Assembly: GCF_003253565.1 (NCBI RefSeq)
Contig: NZ_QKUF01000009.1
Span: 62,001-126,000 of the forward strand
Length of the DNA: 64,000 nt
From: Thermosporothrix hazakensis
GTDB taxonomy: Bacteria > Chloroflexota > Ktedonobacteria > Ktedonobacterales > Ktedonobacteraceae
Direction of reading: 5' to 3'
Of the stretch, positions 34,251 to 42,719 are shown piece by piece. Within the stretch, counting starts at the first letter, position 1, and every line of letters begins with the position of its first letter. The notes beneath the pieces are model-generated. The model searched no databases, was not told where the DNA came from, and was given only the letters and a program-made list of their open reading frames with translations. The position numbers and the translations under genes were made by a program.

Positions 34251-34596
34251 CAGGGCAACTATATTTGAATTTTTGGATATATGGCGCACTTTGAAAAAAG
34301 ATCCGGGGGCGTTTTTGACGAAAGGACCAGCTCAGGGGGCCTGTAGCGCTGGATGACCCCTTTTTTGTTGCCTCTTGACAGTATGGGATATACTGAAAAA
34401 GATTATCGATGATGTGAAGCAGACTTCGCAAATGGAATGATCCTTGCCAGGTTTGTGTTATCATTGATAGAGAGTGTAGAGTGCTCCGTGCGAGAAGTAG
34501 AGAAACAAACCTATTGCAAGCCGTGCGCAATACACACGTAGCATTTGTCTGGGGGATTGCCCCCGCAAGCAAGTAAAGAAAGAAGCAATCAAGAAC
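34251..34596. other. Intergenic region, no gene seen
   Basis: AT-rich 350-base stretch upstream of the zinc-ribbon gene. TTGACA occurs at about 34375-34380 with no good -10 at the right distance. I see no coding frame. Confidence 0.4.
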
Positions 34597-34956
34597 ATGC
34601 AAACGACCGATCAGAAACTGTATTGCCGCGACTGCAATCAGGAATTCATTTTCACTGCCGGAGAGCAGGAGTTCTACGCAAGCCGTGGACTGATGAATCC
34701 CCCTTCTCGCTGCCCCGAGTGTCGTGCTGCCCGCAAGGGTCGCATGGGTGGTAGCCGTGGTGGTGGTTATCAGCGCGATTCCTATCGTGAGGAGCGCCCG
34801 ATGTATACCACGACCTGCGCAAGCTGCGGGAATACAGCACGGGTTCCTTTCGAGCCTCGTGCCGATCGTCCGGTCTACTGTAGCGACTGTTTCCAGTCAC
34901 AGCGCCCTTCGGATCGGGGTGGTAGCCGTGGTGGAAACCGCCGTTCTCGCTGGTAA
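34597..34956 (+). CDS. Zinc-ribbon protein, CxxC-x17-CxxC type
   Basis: A 119-residue basic protein. The N-terminal zinc ribbon has YCRDCNQEF and, 24 residues later, RCPECRAARKGR; a second one has TTCASCGNTARVPF and VYCSDCF. The linkers are rich in Gly, Arg and Ser (GGSRGGGYQR; DRGGSRGGNRRSRW), like RNA-binding RGG tails. Small double zinc-ribbon proteins of this kind are common in Chloroflexota and some other phyla, without a proven function. Nucleic-acid binding is an inference from charge. Monocistronic with a strong terminator. Confidence 0.85.
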   Translation: MQTTDQKLYCRDCNQEFIFTAGEQEFYASRGLMNPPSRCPECRAARKGRMGGSRGGGYQRDSYREERPMYTTTCASCGNTARVPFEPRADRPVYCSDCFQSQRPSDRGGSRGGNRRSRW

Positions 34957-35000
34957 AAACGCACTGCTCTGCAAGTAAAAAGAAGAACATCGCAAAAAGT

Positions 35001-35030
35001 CAGGGGCTTTTGGGCTCCTGGCTTTTTTTT
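35001..35030 (+). terminator. Terminator after the zinc-ribbon gene
   Basis: CAGGGGC (35001-35007) and GCTCCTG (35014-35020) form the stem, followed by GCTTTTTTTT (35021-35030), a long U-tract. Confidence 0.85.
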
Positions 35031-35114
35031 ATGAGCCAACAGGCGTCTGCTTTGTCAGTCAGCCTGAGACCTGCCTGTTCCGCTGATCTCAGGCCGAAGA
35101 AGCGTGCGAGGGCC

Positions 35115-36266
35115 TTAGACCGGAGTGAAGAAGGTGCTGACAGCCAGTATCAGATAGAAGGCAAAGAGCAGCAATCCTTCAAGCCATGTCGATTCACCGT
35201 CAAGACTGATAATCGCGTGCAATCCGGCCACCAGCCCGAACAGCGCGACTTCCAACAGGGTGAAGTTGAGATCCAGAGGAACGCCGATGATCGCACCAAC
35301 CAGCACCAGAATTGGCGCGGCCAGCAGCGCGATCTGAATGGACGAACCAGCGGTAATAGCAAGCGAGATCTCCATATGGTTACGTCCGGCGGAGGTCACA
35401 GCGGTGAAGTGCTCCGCGGCGTTGCCGACCAGCGGGATGATGATCAGACCGACAAAGAACGGATTCAGCCCGATCTGATGGGTCAGCGGCTCAATCGTGC
35501 CAACCAGCACTTCACTCATCCATGCAGTGACGGCGGTTGCCAGCGCAAGCACAAGGATGGGAAGCCAGAGCGTGCCCTTCCATAACGTGCCAAATTTCGC
35601 GAACACGCCTGTAGCGGGTTTGCTGGCCTCTGTGTGCTGCTCTGGTTCTGCCTCGGCCTCGTGAGCGGTAACCGGCTGCACGTCGCGAGGATGCGCGCGA
35701 AGGCCGAAGACCGAGTAGGCGATGTAGGCGACGTAACAGAGGAGCAGAATGATTGCAACTCCGATGCTGATTTGATGAAGCTGGTTCCCCCGGACGATGA
35801 CATCTCCGGGGCGCATGCCTTCGCCGACAACAGCAAGCAGTGAGGGGATCGCCATACCGATGACGGCCAGAGCAAGCATCGCGGCGTACTGACCGGCGAC
35901 GCGCGAGTTAAAGCGCTGTTTGCGATATTTCCACCCCCCATAGAACATGGAAAGCCCCTGCACAAGGAGCGCGTTTCCGATAATGGAACCGGCAATAGAG
36001 GCACGCACCACTTCAGGGAGTCCGGCGGTGAGTGCGACCAGTCCTATGATGATTTCAGCGGCGTTACCAAAAGTGGCATTCAGTAAGCCTCCGATGCTCT
36101 GTCCCAGGCGCTCGGCCAGGGCTTCCGTGCATAAGCCAATCAAGCCAGCCAGCGGGATCAAGCCCAGAGCGGCCAGCAGAAAGACAACAAGAGGCGATGC
36201 GTGGAGGAATTCGGCGATAACGGCTGCCGGTGCGGCAAGAATGAGCAGATAAAGCCAACGCTGCAT
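35115..36266 (-). CDS. cax: Calcium/proton exchanger, CaCA family
   Basis: A 383-residue membrane antiporter with about 11 helices in two inverted halves. The two alpha-repeat motifs are GNAAEIIIGLVALTAG (~residue 68) and GNAAEHFTAVTSAGRN (~298), with the central acidic region AHEAEAEPEQHTEAS separating them. CAX proteins extrude Ca2+ (or Mn2+/Na+) using the proton gradient. ATG 36266 has TAGGAG five bases upstream; the ATG at 36281 lies before that SD. Preceded by a 245-nt leader with an attenuator-like hairpin. Confidence 0.93.
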   Translation of the reverse strand: MQRWLYLLILAAPAAVIAEFLHASPLVVFLLAALGLIPLAGLIGLCTEALAERLGQSIGGLLNATFGNAAEIIIGLVALTAGLPEVVRASIAGSIIGNALLVQGLSMFYGGWKYRKQRFNSRVAGQYAAMLALAVIGMAIPSLLAVVGEGMRPGDVIVRGNQLHQISIGVAIILLLCYVAYIAYSVFGLRAHPRDVQPVTAHEAEAEPEQHTEASKPATGVFAKFGTLWKGTLWLPILVLALATAVTAWMSEVLVGTIEPLTHQIGLNPFFVGLIIIPLVGNAAEHFTAVTSAGRNHMEISLAITAGSSIQIALLAAPILVLVGAIIGVPLDLNFTLLEVALFGLVAGLHAIISLDGESTWLEGLLLFAFYLILAVSTFFTPV

Positions 36267-36349
36267 ATCGTCTCCTAACATTTCAACAAAGAATATCGAA
36301 AAATGGAAACAGCTCTACCTGAATGGCAGAGAGAGGCGAAAAGAGGAAG

Positions 36350-36389
36350 ATACAATGATGCTCCCCGTGGAAGGAAGGGAGCATTGTAT
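36350..36389 (-). promoter_or_regulatory. Terminator-like hairpin in the cax leader
   Basis: On the minus strand ATACAATG-CTCCC pairs with GGGAG-(CAT)-CATTGTAT around an 11-base loop, a 13-bp stem with a 3-base bulge, followed by CTTCCTCTTTTC. It lies between the predicted promoter and the cax start. It could be an attenuator or part of a metal-responsive leader. The AGGGGAGUAG box of the manganese yybP-ykoY riboswitch was not found. Confidence 0.55.
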
Positions 36390-36518
36390 GCGCGAAGGTT
36401 GCGGCTGTGTCCACGTTTCCCCTTTCACCTGATAGATTGTTCCCTCTTACAGAACGCAAAGGGCGTATCATCATCAAATGGCTTTTTGCGCTCCCGAAGA
36501 AAACCTGATATATGGTGC

Positions 36519-36547
36519 AGTATAACGGTATATGAGGAGAGAAGCAA
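36519..36547 (-). promoter_or_regulatory. Promoter of cax
   Basis: On the minus strand TTGCTT (36547-36542), 17 bases and TATACT (36524-36519) fit a sigma70-type promoter. Transcription would begin near 36512, giving a leader of about 245 nt before the exchanger. Confidence 0.6.
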
Positions 36548-36565
36548 GAGGGCTTTGTGAGAGGG

Positions 36566-36596
36566 AAAAGAGAGGAGCAGGCAAGAAACCTGCTCC
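36566..36596 (-). terminator. Terminator of the PBP gene
   Basis: GGAGCAGG and CCTGCTCC (36574-36581 / 36589-36596 on the plus strand) form a perfect 8-bp stem. On the minus strand the tail is TCTCTTTTCCC. It lies 10 bases after the PBP stop. Confidence 0.75.
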
Positions 36597-36606
36597 CTCA
36601 GTGCTG

Positions 36607-39600
36607 TCAGTGTTGTTTGTTTCCATCAAGCGAAGGTGGCAAGGTTACCGTCGGCGATGGAGGGATTGTTACCGTCGGGCTTGGATCCGGTGTGGTCGTC
36701 TCCGTTGCCGTTGGTGAAGGCTCCGTTGTTGCTGTGACAGACGGTGTCGGGGTTGGATCGCCCTTGTCGCCGCCTTTATCCTTGTCATCGTCATCGTCGC
36801 CCTTGTCACCCTTGTTGTTATCGTCGGTAACCGTGATTTTAGGCGGAACGACGCCGGTTGTCTGTGGTTCCAGACCCTGGATAGAATAGTCACAGACGCT
36901 CTGTTCGCCGTTTTTGGCAAGCAGGCCATCAACCGGTGAATAGGTGCAGGTCTGCACCACTTTTGCCGGTTTATTGAAGTGGGTCTGCTGCGAGAGCCCG
37001 GCTGCTTTCGGATCGAACGGCTTGGTGGGACACTTGATCTTGTCCCCGGTGAACTTCTGATTAATATCATCGCAGGAGCGACCGGAAACATATTCCATGA
37101 CGCTGTTCCAGATCGGGCCTGCACCGGTGATACCGGTTGGTCCACCGTTTTCACCACCGCTCATCGGTTCGCCGTTTGCGTTACCGGACCAGACACTCAC
37201 CACGGCGTTCGGCGTGTAACCGACCGTCCAGTTATCTTTAAAGTCGTCGGTTGTACCGGTTTTGGCCGCAACCTCATGCTGACAGCGCGGTAGCACGCCG
37301 TTGCTCCATTCCCATTCCAGATTGGAACACTCACCGTCCCAGTCCCAGAACGAGAGCGTCGTTTCATCTCCAAACTCGAAGTGACGAGCTTTCTGATCGG
37401 TAAGGACCGAGGTCATCAGGTATGAGATCTCAGGTGAGAAGACGCGAATATGCTTGGCTTTCGCGACATCATAATGATAGAGCTGATGACCGTAGTTGTC
37501 CCAGACGTCCAGGACACCGGTGGGCGGAATGCGCACGCCTTCATTGGCAAAGGTCTGATAGGCGCTTGCCATCTGGAGCGGCGTTCCGTTGGTGGTACCA
37601 AGTGCCTGCGTCAGCTTGGCGTCTTTGTTGAGCGTGGTCAGGCCGAGCTTCTTCGAGATGTTGATAAAGTTGTCCACGCCCACATAGGCCAGCGCTTTCA
37701 CGGCAGGGACGTTGAACGAGTTTGCCGTTGCGAGACGAATGGACGACTGCTGGTCATTGTATTTCGCACCGTAGTCGGTCGGGTGATACATACCTGACTG
37801 ATCCTCGGGACTGGTCGGCGCGGGCGTTCCTGCGGGCAAGCCGTTCGGGAAGAACGTTTGATAGTCGGGCAGGACCGTCGCCGGGGACATGCCCATCATA
37901 AAGGCGGTGGCATAGATCAGCGGTTTGATCGTTGAACCGACCTGTCGCCCGCTTCCAGCAGCCGCGATGTTATACTGACCGCCTACTTTGGCATCAGTGC
38001 TGTAATAGTCGGGGCTCCCGTTCATTGCGAGCACCTCGCCCGTTTTGGCGTTCAGTACCACCACAGCCGACGAGTTCAGGTTATATTGGTCCTTTGCTAC
38101 GGCAAACAGACCGTTACTGAAGGGCTGTATCTCCGCTTTGTACAGATGGCGCTCAACGGCGTTTTCAACGAACTCCTGGAGCGACATATCAATTGTCGTA
38201 TGGATGTTGAAGCCGCCTGTCAGGAAGAGGCGGTGCCCGAGCTGGATGTCTCCATTGCCGAGAATCTGTTCCATCTGGGTCTGAATCCAGTCGACAAAGT
38301 GGGGCGCTTTTTTAATCGTCCGATAGGGTGTGAAGTCCATTTTGGCCGTGAGATCACTGGCTTTCTTCGCGAGCTCAGGTGTCACCACTCCCAGGCCCTC
38401 AACGTTGACCTTTGTATCGATCATTCGCTGAAGCACGATTTTCTGGCGCTCCAGCGCTGCGGCCTTGCTCTTCTGACCACGGGTCGGATCTAAGATGACC
38501 GGGTTCTGAGGAAGACCGGCAAGCAGCGAGGCACGAGCCAGCCCGAGAAGCGGGTCCTTCTGGCCTTTGTCGTTATATTCAAGCTTGGAGATGCCAGGCT
38601 TACACTTAAAGTTTTTGTCGCATTCTTGCTTGAGATGAAAGTAATTCTCGACGGCCGATTCGACTCCGAGGTTTTGCGCTCCATAGCCTGCGACATTGAA
38701 GTACATTTCAAGAATCTTCCACTTGGGATATTTCTGTGTCAGGCTGTAAGCAAGAATTGCCTCGGTCGCTTTACGGGTCAGCGTATGGCTATCGTCACCG
38801 CTCAGGTTCTTGATCACCTGCTGGGTCAGCGTACTGCCGCCGCCCGTACGGGTAATCGCGGCGCGTACAATGCCGATCGGATCGAAGCCTGCATTGTCCC
38901 AGAAAGAAGCATCCTCGACGGCTGTCTGTGCATCGACCAGCACACGCGGTATGTCCTGATAAGAGACGGGAATGCGCCGTCCCGCGCCCTCGGATTGAGA
39001 GTCGTAGACCTCAGCGACCAGATTTCCATATCGGTCATAGATACGCGTATTTTGCTGGATATTCTTATTTGCCAGACTATCAAGACGGTCTGACTGCTGC
39101 TGAAAATACTGAAAACCAAGTACGCCACCGGTTATTGTTGATATCAGTATTGCGATTAAGAGCGCAAGCGAGGTCCAGCGGGCCGCTTTTGCGCCTTTCG
39201 GGTGTTTCTGACTCCAGCTATCCCAGCGTTTCCCGATCCAGCCACGCTTTTTGGTTTTCTTGCTCCCTTTGTTGCCAGGCTTCCGCTTGTTGATGTCGGG
39301 CCCGGGCTGCACCGGAGGCGGGCTTGTGGGTGTTTGCTGGGCGTTTGCCATCCAGCCGTACTGCTGTTGTGCTGGTTGGGAGAACCCCGGCTGCTGAGAA
39401 GGGGGCGCGAACCCTGGTTGCTGTGTCGGCTGCTGAGAAGGGGGCGCGAACCCCGGCTGCTGTGTCGGCTGTTGAGAAGGGGGCGCGAACCCCGGCTGTG
39501 GCTGGTTCCAGGCACCACTTAACAGCGATTTTGTTGGCGTTTTGGGTGGCATAGGCCCGCCCGGCTGCCCTGGCCAGCTTGAGCCCGGTGGCACTGGCGA

Positions 39601-39753
39601 CGGCGGATTAGGCCCAATGCCGGGTGCTGAAGGTGGTTGGCCCGCGCCATTTTGCTGCTGACGGTAACTACTGAGAAGACCAGTTCGAGGCTTGTTCTGT
39701 GGCCCCTGCTGGTCGTTATTTGAGAATCCTGGTTGGCTCCAATTATTGCTCAT
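36607..39753 (-). CDS. Class A penicillin-binding protein
   Basis: A 1048-residue bifunctional peptidoglycan synthase. Residues ~1-165 are a cytoplasmic Pro/Gln-rich tail with a tandem repeat, followed by a basic stretch and one TM helix (LALLIAILISTITGGVLGF). GT51: EDASFWDNAGFDPIGIVRAA (the usual H is N here), then GGSTLTQQ and RKATEAILAY. Transpeptidase: GSTIKP with the active Ser, SFN as the second motif and KTGTTDDFKDNWTVGYT as the third. The C-terminus is Asp/Lys-rich then Thr/Pro-rich. GAGGGG precedes the ATG. Larger than usual mainly because of both tails. Confidence 0.95.
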   Translation of the reverse strand: MSNNWSQPGFSNNDQQGPQNKPRTGLLSSYRQQQNGAGQPPSAPGIGPNPPSPVPPGSSWPGQPGGPMPPKTPTKSLLSGAWNQPQPGFAPPSQQPTQQPGFAPPSQQPTQQPGFAPPSQQPGFSQPAQQQYGWMANAQQTPTSPPPVQPGPDINKRKPGNKGSKKTKKRGWIGKRWDSWSQKHPKGAKAARWTSLALLIAILISTITGGVLGFQYFQQQSDRLDSLANKNIQQNTRIYDRYGNLVAEVYDSQSEGAGRRIPVSYQDIPRVLVDAQTAVEDASFWDNAGFDPIGIVRAAITRTGGGSTLTQQVIKNLSGDDSHTLTRKATEAILAYSLTQKYPKWKILEMYFNVAGYGAQNLGVESAVENYFHLKQECDKNFKCKPGISKLEYNDKGQKDPLLGLARASLLAGLPQNPVILDPTRGQKSKAAALERQKIVLQRMIDTKVNVEGLGVVTPELAKKASDLTAKMDFTPYRTIKKAPHFVDWIQTQMEQILGNGDIQLGHRLFLTGGFNIHTTIDMSLQEFVENAVERHLYKAEIQPFSNGLFAVAKDQYNLNSSAVVVLNAKTGEVLAMNGSPDYYSTDAKVGGQYNIAAAGSGRQVGSTIKPLIYATAFMMGMSPATVLPDYQTFFPNGLPAGTPAPTSPEDQSGMYHPTDYGAKYNDQQSSIRLATANSFNVPAVKALAYVGVDNFINISKKLGLTTLNKDAKLTQALGTTNGTPLQMASAYQTFANEGVRIPPTGVLDVWDNYGHQLYHYDVAKAKHIRVFSPEISYLMTSVLTDQKARHFEFGDETTLSFWDWDGECSNLEWEWSNGVLPRCQHEVAAKTGTTDDFKDNWTVGYTPNAVVSVWSGNANGEPMSGGENGGPTGITGAGPIWNSVMEYVSGRSCDDINQKFTGDKIKCPTKPFDPKAAGLSQQTHFNKPAKVVQTCTYSPVDGLLAKNGEQSVCDYSIQGLEPQTTGVVPPKITVTDDNNKGDKGDDDDDKDKGGDKGDPTPTPSVTATTEPSPTATETTTPDPSPTVTIPPSPTVTLPPSLDGNKQH
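39391..39498 (-). repeat. 39-bp tandem repeat inside the PBP gene
   Basis: Nearly 2.8 copies begin at 39391, 39430 and 39469, each encoding QPGFAPPSQQPTQ-like units in the cytoplasmic tail. Copies differ by single bases. Copy number may vary between strains by slippage. Confidence 0.85.
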
Positions 39754-40360
39754 AATGTCCCCTCATTCTTTTGCAATGAGTGGTTTTTTGCGTGCTGAAA
39801 CATGTATGTACAATCAGATTTTCCATTTTTTAGCTGTATATCCTGCTTTTGTGATTTTTTCCTCATTGAAGGAGCCCCGACTTGCCTGCTCTGCCTCAAC
39901 ACAGGCAGACGACCAATGTACCCTCACATCATCAGACGGAATAGAGCAATAAAGTTAACCGGAGTCACCAATTTAGCCTGTGACTTCTTGCCCGAAGAAG
40001 CCCACAAAGCTGTTTTGCCGATCATATGTCCGATGTGGTGCTGCGCCCGGGGACAGACCAATCGTATAGAATTGTTGAGCATGATGCAAGCCTTTCCGTA
40101 GGGGTTCCTGCGAACGTTTCTCAAGGTGCAGGTCTGTATGCTATGAGTATACAATATGTTGCTTTTGATACCAGTGTATCTGGTACTTGCAGAACACAAG
40201 AGTATCGGTTCCTGTATCGCTCTCAGGGATCTCTGACTTGAACCCATCCATTCAATAAAACGAAGTAGTGGTACGATATGGCGTGTTCTGTGCCTTTTGG
40301 GTAGGTAAAATTGAGTGCTTTCATTCGTCAAACTGATTCTTAAAAAGGATGGAGCATCAG
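39754..40360. other. Intergenic region, no gene seen
   Basis: The region between divergent PBP and MFS units. It holds the PBP promoter, not identified with confidence, and only short unconvincing frames. An inverted pair GGTACGA/TCGGTTCC type structure was not convincing either. Confidence 0.4.
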
Positions 40361-40389
40361 TTGACGGCGCTCTCGTTTTTGCGTATACT
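40361..40389 (+). promoter_or_regulatory. Promoter of the MFS leader
   Basis: TTGACG (40361-40366), exactly 17 bases and TATACT (40384-40389) form a strong promoter. Transcription would start at about 40395-40397, at or next to the ATG of the leader ORF. Confidence 0.75.
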
Positions 40390-40396
40390 CATACTT

Positions 40397-40474
40397 ATGA
40401 ACTCCATTCTACTTCGGCCTGATTGGCTGATTCACCGGAACCGCAATCACAAGACAAACACCTCCGCCGCGTAA
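40397..40474 (+). CDS. Putative leader peptide upstream of the MFS transporter
   Basis: A 25-codon frame beginning MNSILLRPDW and ending NHKTNTSAA, TAA at 40472-40474. Its ATG lies at the predicted transcription start, so it would be leaderless. Its stop codon lies inside the 5' arm of the first downstream hairpin. This is the usual arrangement of ribosome-mediated attenuation of drug-efflux and Erm genes. Coding evidence is positional only, and no SD is present. Confidence 0.4.
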   Translation: MNSILLRPDWLIHRNRNHKTNTSAA

Positions 40475-40605
40475 GCCCGGCACCAGGGTTTACGTCGGCC
40501 TGACAGGGTGCATCCTGTTTGAAAGCCCGAGCAGCATTGCTTCGGGACGTTGCATCCTGCTCCTCTTTTCGATCCGCGCCGGGTGAGAACTCCACCGCTT
40601 ACCCG
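40470..40605 (+). promoter_or_regulatory. Serial hairpins in the MFS leader
   Basis: Hairpin 1: CGTAAGCCC (40470-40478) with GGGTTTACG (40486-40494), 9 bp. Hairpin 2: CCCGA-GCA (40526-40533) with TGC-T-TCGGG (40538-40546). Hairpin 3: CGGGTGAG (40580-40587) with CTTACCCG (40598-40605), followed by a T-rich tract CTCTTTTTCTG from about 40618. TGCATCCTG is duplicated at 40509 and 40551. Together they form a structured leader of nearly 300 nt before the transporter. Confidence 0.6.
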
Positions 40606-40693
40606 TGCGCTCTGTGCTCTTTTTCTGCTATTTTGCGCGATGTGGTGCTGTCTGTTCTCTCCCGCGCCTTTTTGAATGAAAGGACTCTTTCCC

Positions 40694-41899
40694 GTGGAAG
40701 AGAAAGAAGGACAATCTATCCCTGCCCTCTGGCGAAATCGCACCTATGTGGTGTTCTGGTTTGGGCAGGCTGTCTCAAGTATTGGTGGGAACATCTCGCA
40801 GATCGCCTTTCCCTGGCTGGTCCTCTCGCTGACCCACTCTCCGGCGGCGGCTGGCATCGTTGGAATGATGCGTACACTGCCAAATCTGTTGTACCTGATA
40901 GCCGGGGCGCTGGTTGACCGCTGGAATCGCAAAGCCGTGATGATCTGGTGTGATCTTGGGCGCTTGTTGAACCTGCTTATGCTCCTGGGTATGCTCTTCT
41001 CTGGCCTGATATCGATCTGGCTGCTTGCGTTGAGTGCGTTGCTGGAGGGCATACTGCTTGTTTTCTTCAGCATTGCGCATGTATCCAGCTTGCCCGCTCT
41101 TGTACAGAAAACACAGCTTGGAGCCGCACAGGCGCAGGAAGAGGTCACAGAGAGCATCACCGGGCTGGTCGGTCCCTCGCTTGCCGGAGTGCTCTATGCG
41201 GCCTCACACCTGTTGCCGTTCCTGTTTGATGCCATATCCTATCTGGTATCGCTGTTTACCCTTTTTCAGGTGAAATTACCTGCCAGAGCGCCCCAGAAGC
41301 GGCAGCATCTTCTTCTTGAGATTATGGAGGGCATGGTATGGATGTGGAAGGAGCCGGTGCTGCGGACGATGAACCTGTGCAGTGTGCTGGCTGCGTTGGT
41401 CTTGCCCGGAGAGGTGTTGATCCTGATGGTGCTTGCGAAGAGCTATCACGTTCCTGATGTCTGGGTCGGGCTGATTTTCGCGGCTGATGGATTGGGCGCG
41501 ATTGCCGGCGCATTGATCGCGCCATTCTTGCGGCTTCCGGTTGGCTGGTCGGTGATTCTGGTGCGCTGGTGCTTTGTGCTGTTCTGGCCTCTTAGTCTGC
41601 TTGGCGGGAGTGGCTGGATGCTTGGGCTGGTGAATGGGCTGATCGGGCTGGTTGATCCGCTGGAAGATGTGCCCTACTTTAGCTATCGCATGCGTGTCAT
41701 TCCCGATGAATTGCGGGGCCGCGTCATCAGCGCCTGCCGAATTTTTACCAGCCTGACGAATCCGCTTGGTCAATTGCTGACGGGTCTGTTGCTGGAGCGT
41801 CTGGGTGCGACGTCGACAGTGCTGCTTGGTTGGCTGATATTGATTCTGGTCGCAAGTCTGTTTACCCTGAGTCCGCATATGCGCCGCGCTCGCTTGTAG
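40694..41899 (+). CDS. MFS transporter, macrolide-efflux-like
   Basis: A 401-residue, 12-helix major facilitator protein. LWRNRTYVVFWFGQAVSSIG at the N-terminus and DRWNRKAVMIWCDLGRLLN (motif A, D-R-x-x-R-K) are typical of the MefA/enterobactin exporter-like DHA3 group; RVIPDELRGRVISACRIFTS is the matching C-terminal half motif. GTG 40694 is preferred to ATG 40676 because AAAGGA lies 9 bases before it. Substrate unknown; drug export is suggested by family and by the attenuator-like leader. Convergent with a membrane-protein gene over a shared terminator. Confidence 0.88.
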   Translation: MEEKEGQSIPALWRNRTYVVFWFGQAVSSIGGNISQIAFPWLVLSLTHSPAAAGIVGMMRTLPNLLYLIAGALVDRWNRKAVMIWCDLGRLLNLLMLLGMLFSGLISIWLLALSALLEGILLVFFSIAHVSSLPALVQKTQLGAAQAQEEVTESITGLVGPSLAGVLYAASHLLPFLFDAISYLVSLFTLFQVKLPARAPQKRQHLLLEIMEGMVWMWKEPVLRTMNLCSVLAALVLPGEVLILMVLAKSYHVPDVWVGLIFAADGLGAIAGALIAPFLRLPVGWSVILVRWCFVLFWPLSLLGGSGWMLGLVNGLIGLVDPLEDVPYFSYRMRVIPDELRGRVISACRIFTSLTNPLGQLLTGLLLERLGATSTVLLGWLILILVASLFTLSPHMRRARL

Positions 41900-41910
41900 G
41901 CGTTCTGGAT

Positions 41911-41936
41911 GGCAGAAGGGAAGCTTCCTTTCTGCC
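41911..41936. terminator. Bidirectional terminator
   Basis: GGCAGAAGGGAA (41911-41922) pairs with TTCCTTTCTGCC (41925-41936) with one mismatch and a two-base centre. It sits between the convergent MFS and membrane-protein genes. Confidence 0.8.
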
Positions 41937-41943
41937 GTCCATT

Positions 41944-42459
41944 TCAGGAATAGCGTTCATCAGGGAGCAGCTTCGTCAGTACCATCTTCGCCGCTGTACT
42001 GAACATCAGCATAAAGAGGCCCGAAGTGCAATAGGAGAGTAAGGTGAGCGTCAGCAGTTCTCCCGTGATGCCTGCAAGCTTGGTAGGTTGTAGCACGCCT
42101 ATGCCTGTCACCGAGCCGTGGAACAGGAATTCACCGTAGAGGCGGATTGCCCAGGCAAGCGGAAAGAACAGGACGACGGTCAGCAGGCTGGCGATGAGAA
42201 AGTGTTTCAGCGTGTAGTGCTCACGTCGCACGACCAGGAGCCGCCAGAAGAGTGCACTGAGGCCGGCTGCCAGGATCGCGATAAGTAACAGCACAAGTTG
42301 AAGGAAGGGTGTGCCGGGTCCAGCCGATGAAGGCGCTGCCAGCGCGGGCGGAGTAAAGGCAAGAAAGAGGACGAAAAGCGCGTCAATCCCGCCTGTCAGC
42401 AGGGTTCTGGTGAGAGGTCTGGTAACCATCCGGGGAGGTGAAGAAAGTTCTCGCGACAT
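41944..42459 (-). CDS. Hypothetical four-helix membrane protein
   Basis: A 171-residue integral membrane protein with about four hydrophobic segments: LTGGIDALFVLFLAFTPPAL, LQLVLLLIAILAAGLSALFW, HFLIASLLTVVLFFPLAWAI and LTLTLLSYCTSGLFMLMFS. Start ATG 42459 has AAGGAG 11-13 bases upstream; a GTG at 42480 is an in-frame alternative. No enzymatic or transport motif is recognised. Its neighbours give no hint of function. Confidence 0.75.
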   Translation of the reverse strand: MSRELSSPPRMVTRPLTRTLLTGGIDALFVLFLAFTPPALAAPSSAGPGTPFLQLVLLLIAILAAGLSALFWRLLVVRREHYTLKHFLIASLLTVVLFFPLAWAIRLYGEFLFHGSVTGIGVLQPTKLAGITGELLTLTLLSYCTSGLFMLMFSTAAKMVLTKLLPDERYS

Positions 42460-42642
42460 GCGCTCTCTGCTCCTTTCCACTTACCATTGCGGTAATACTG
42501 GAATATCTCTATCTATACGCGTGGCACTGTCGTTTGTATTTGTTCATTCTCTTGGGAATTGCGCTTCTTCTCTATACCTCTCTGCCTTGTTCTGGATTGT
42601 TGGGAGTATACCATAGAATTGCGCAAAAATATAGGGTGCTGT

Positions 42643-42667
42643 GAGTTTTCTCCATCTGAGAAAACTC
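42643..42667. terminator. Hairpin beyond the flavoprotein gene
   Basis: GAGTTTTCTC (42643-42652) and GAGAAAACTC (42658-42667) form a perfect 10-bp stem with a 5-base loop. It lies 53 bases past the stop of the minus-strand flavoprotein. No U-run follows on either strand. Confidence 0.5.
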
Positions 42668-42719
42668 GGGAGCCCCATGCTTTTGTGACGGGGGATCCTT
42701 GCGGGGTGATATGTGAGGA

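Noticed and set aside
35010..35585. Plus-strand frame of 191 codons opposite cax
   Set aside because: The antisense product is low-complexity and charged; the minus strand encodes a textbook exchanger.
36267..36512. Manganese yybP-ykoY riboswitch upstream of the exchanger
   Set aside because: The conserved AGGGGAGUAG and the second loop sequence are not present.
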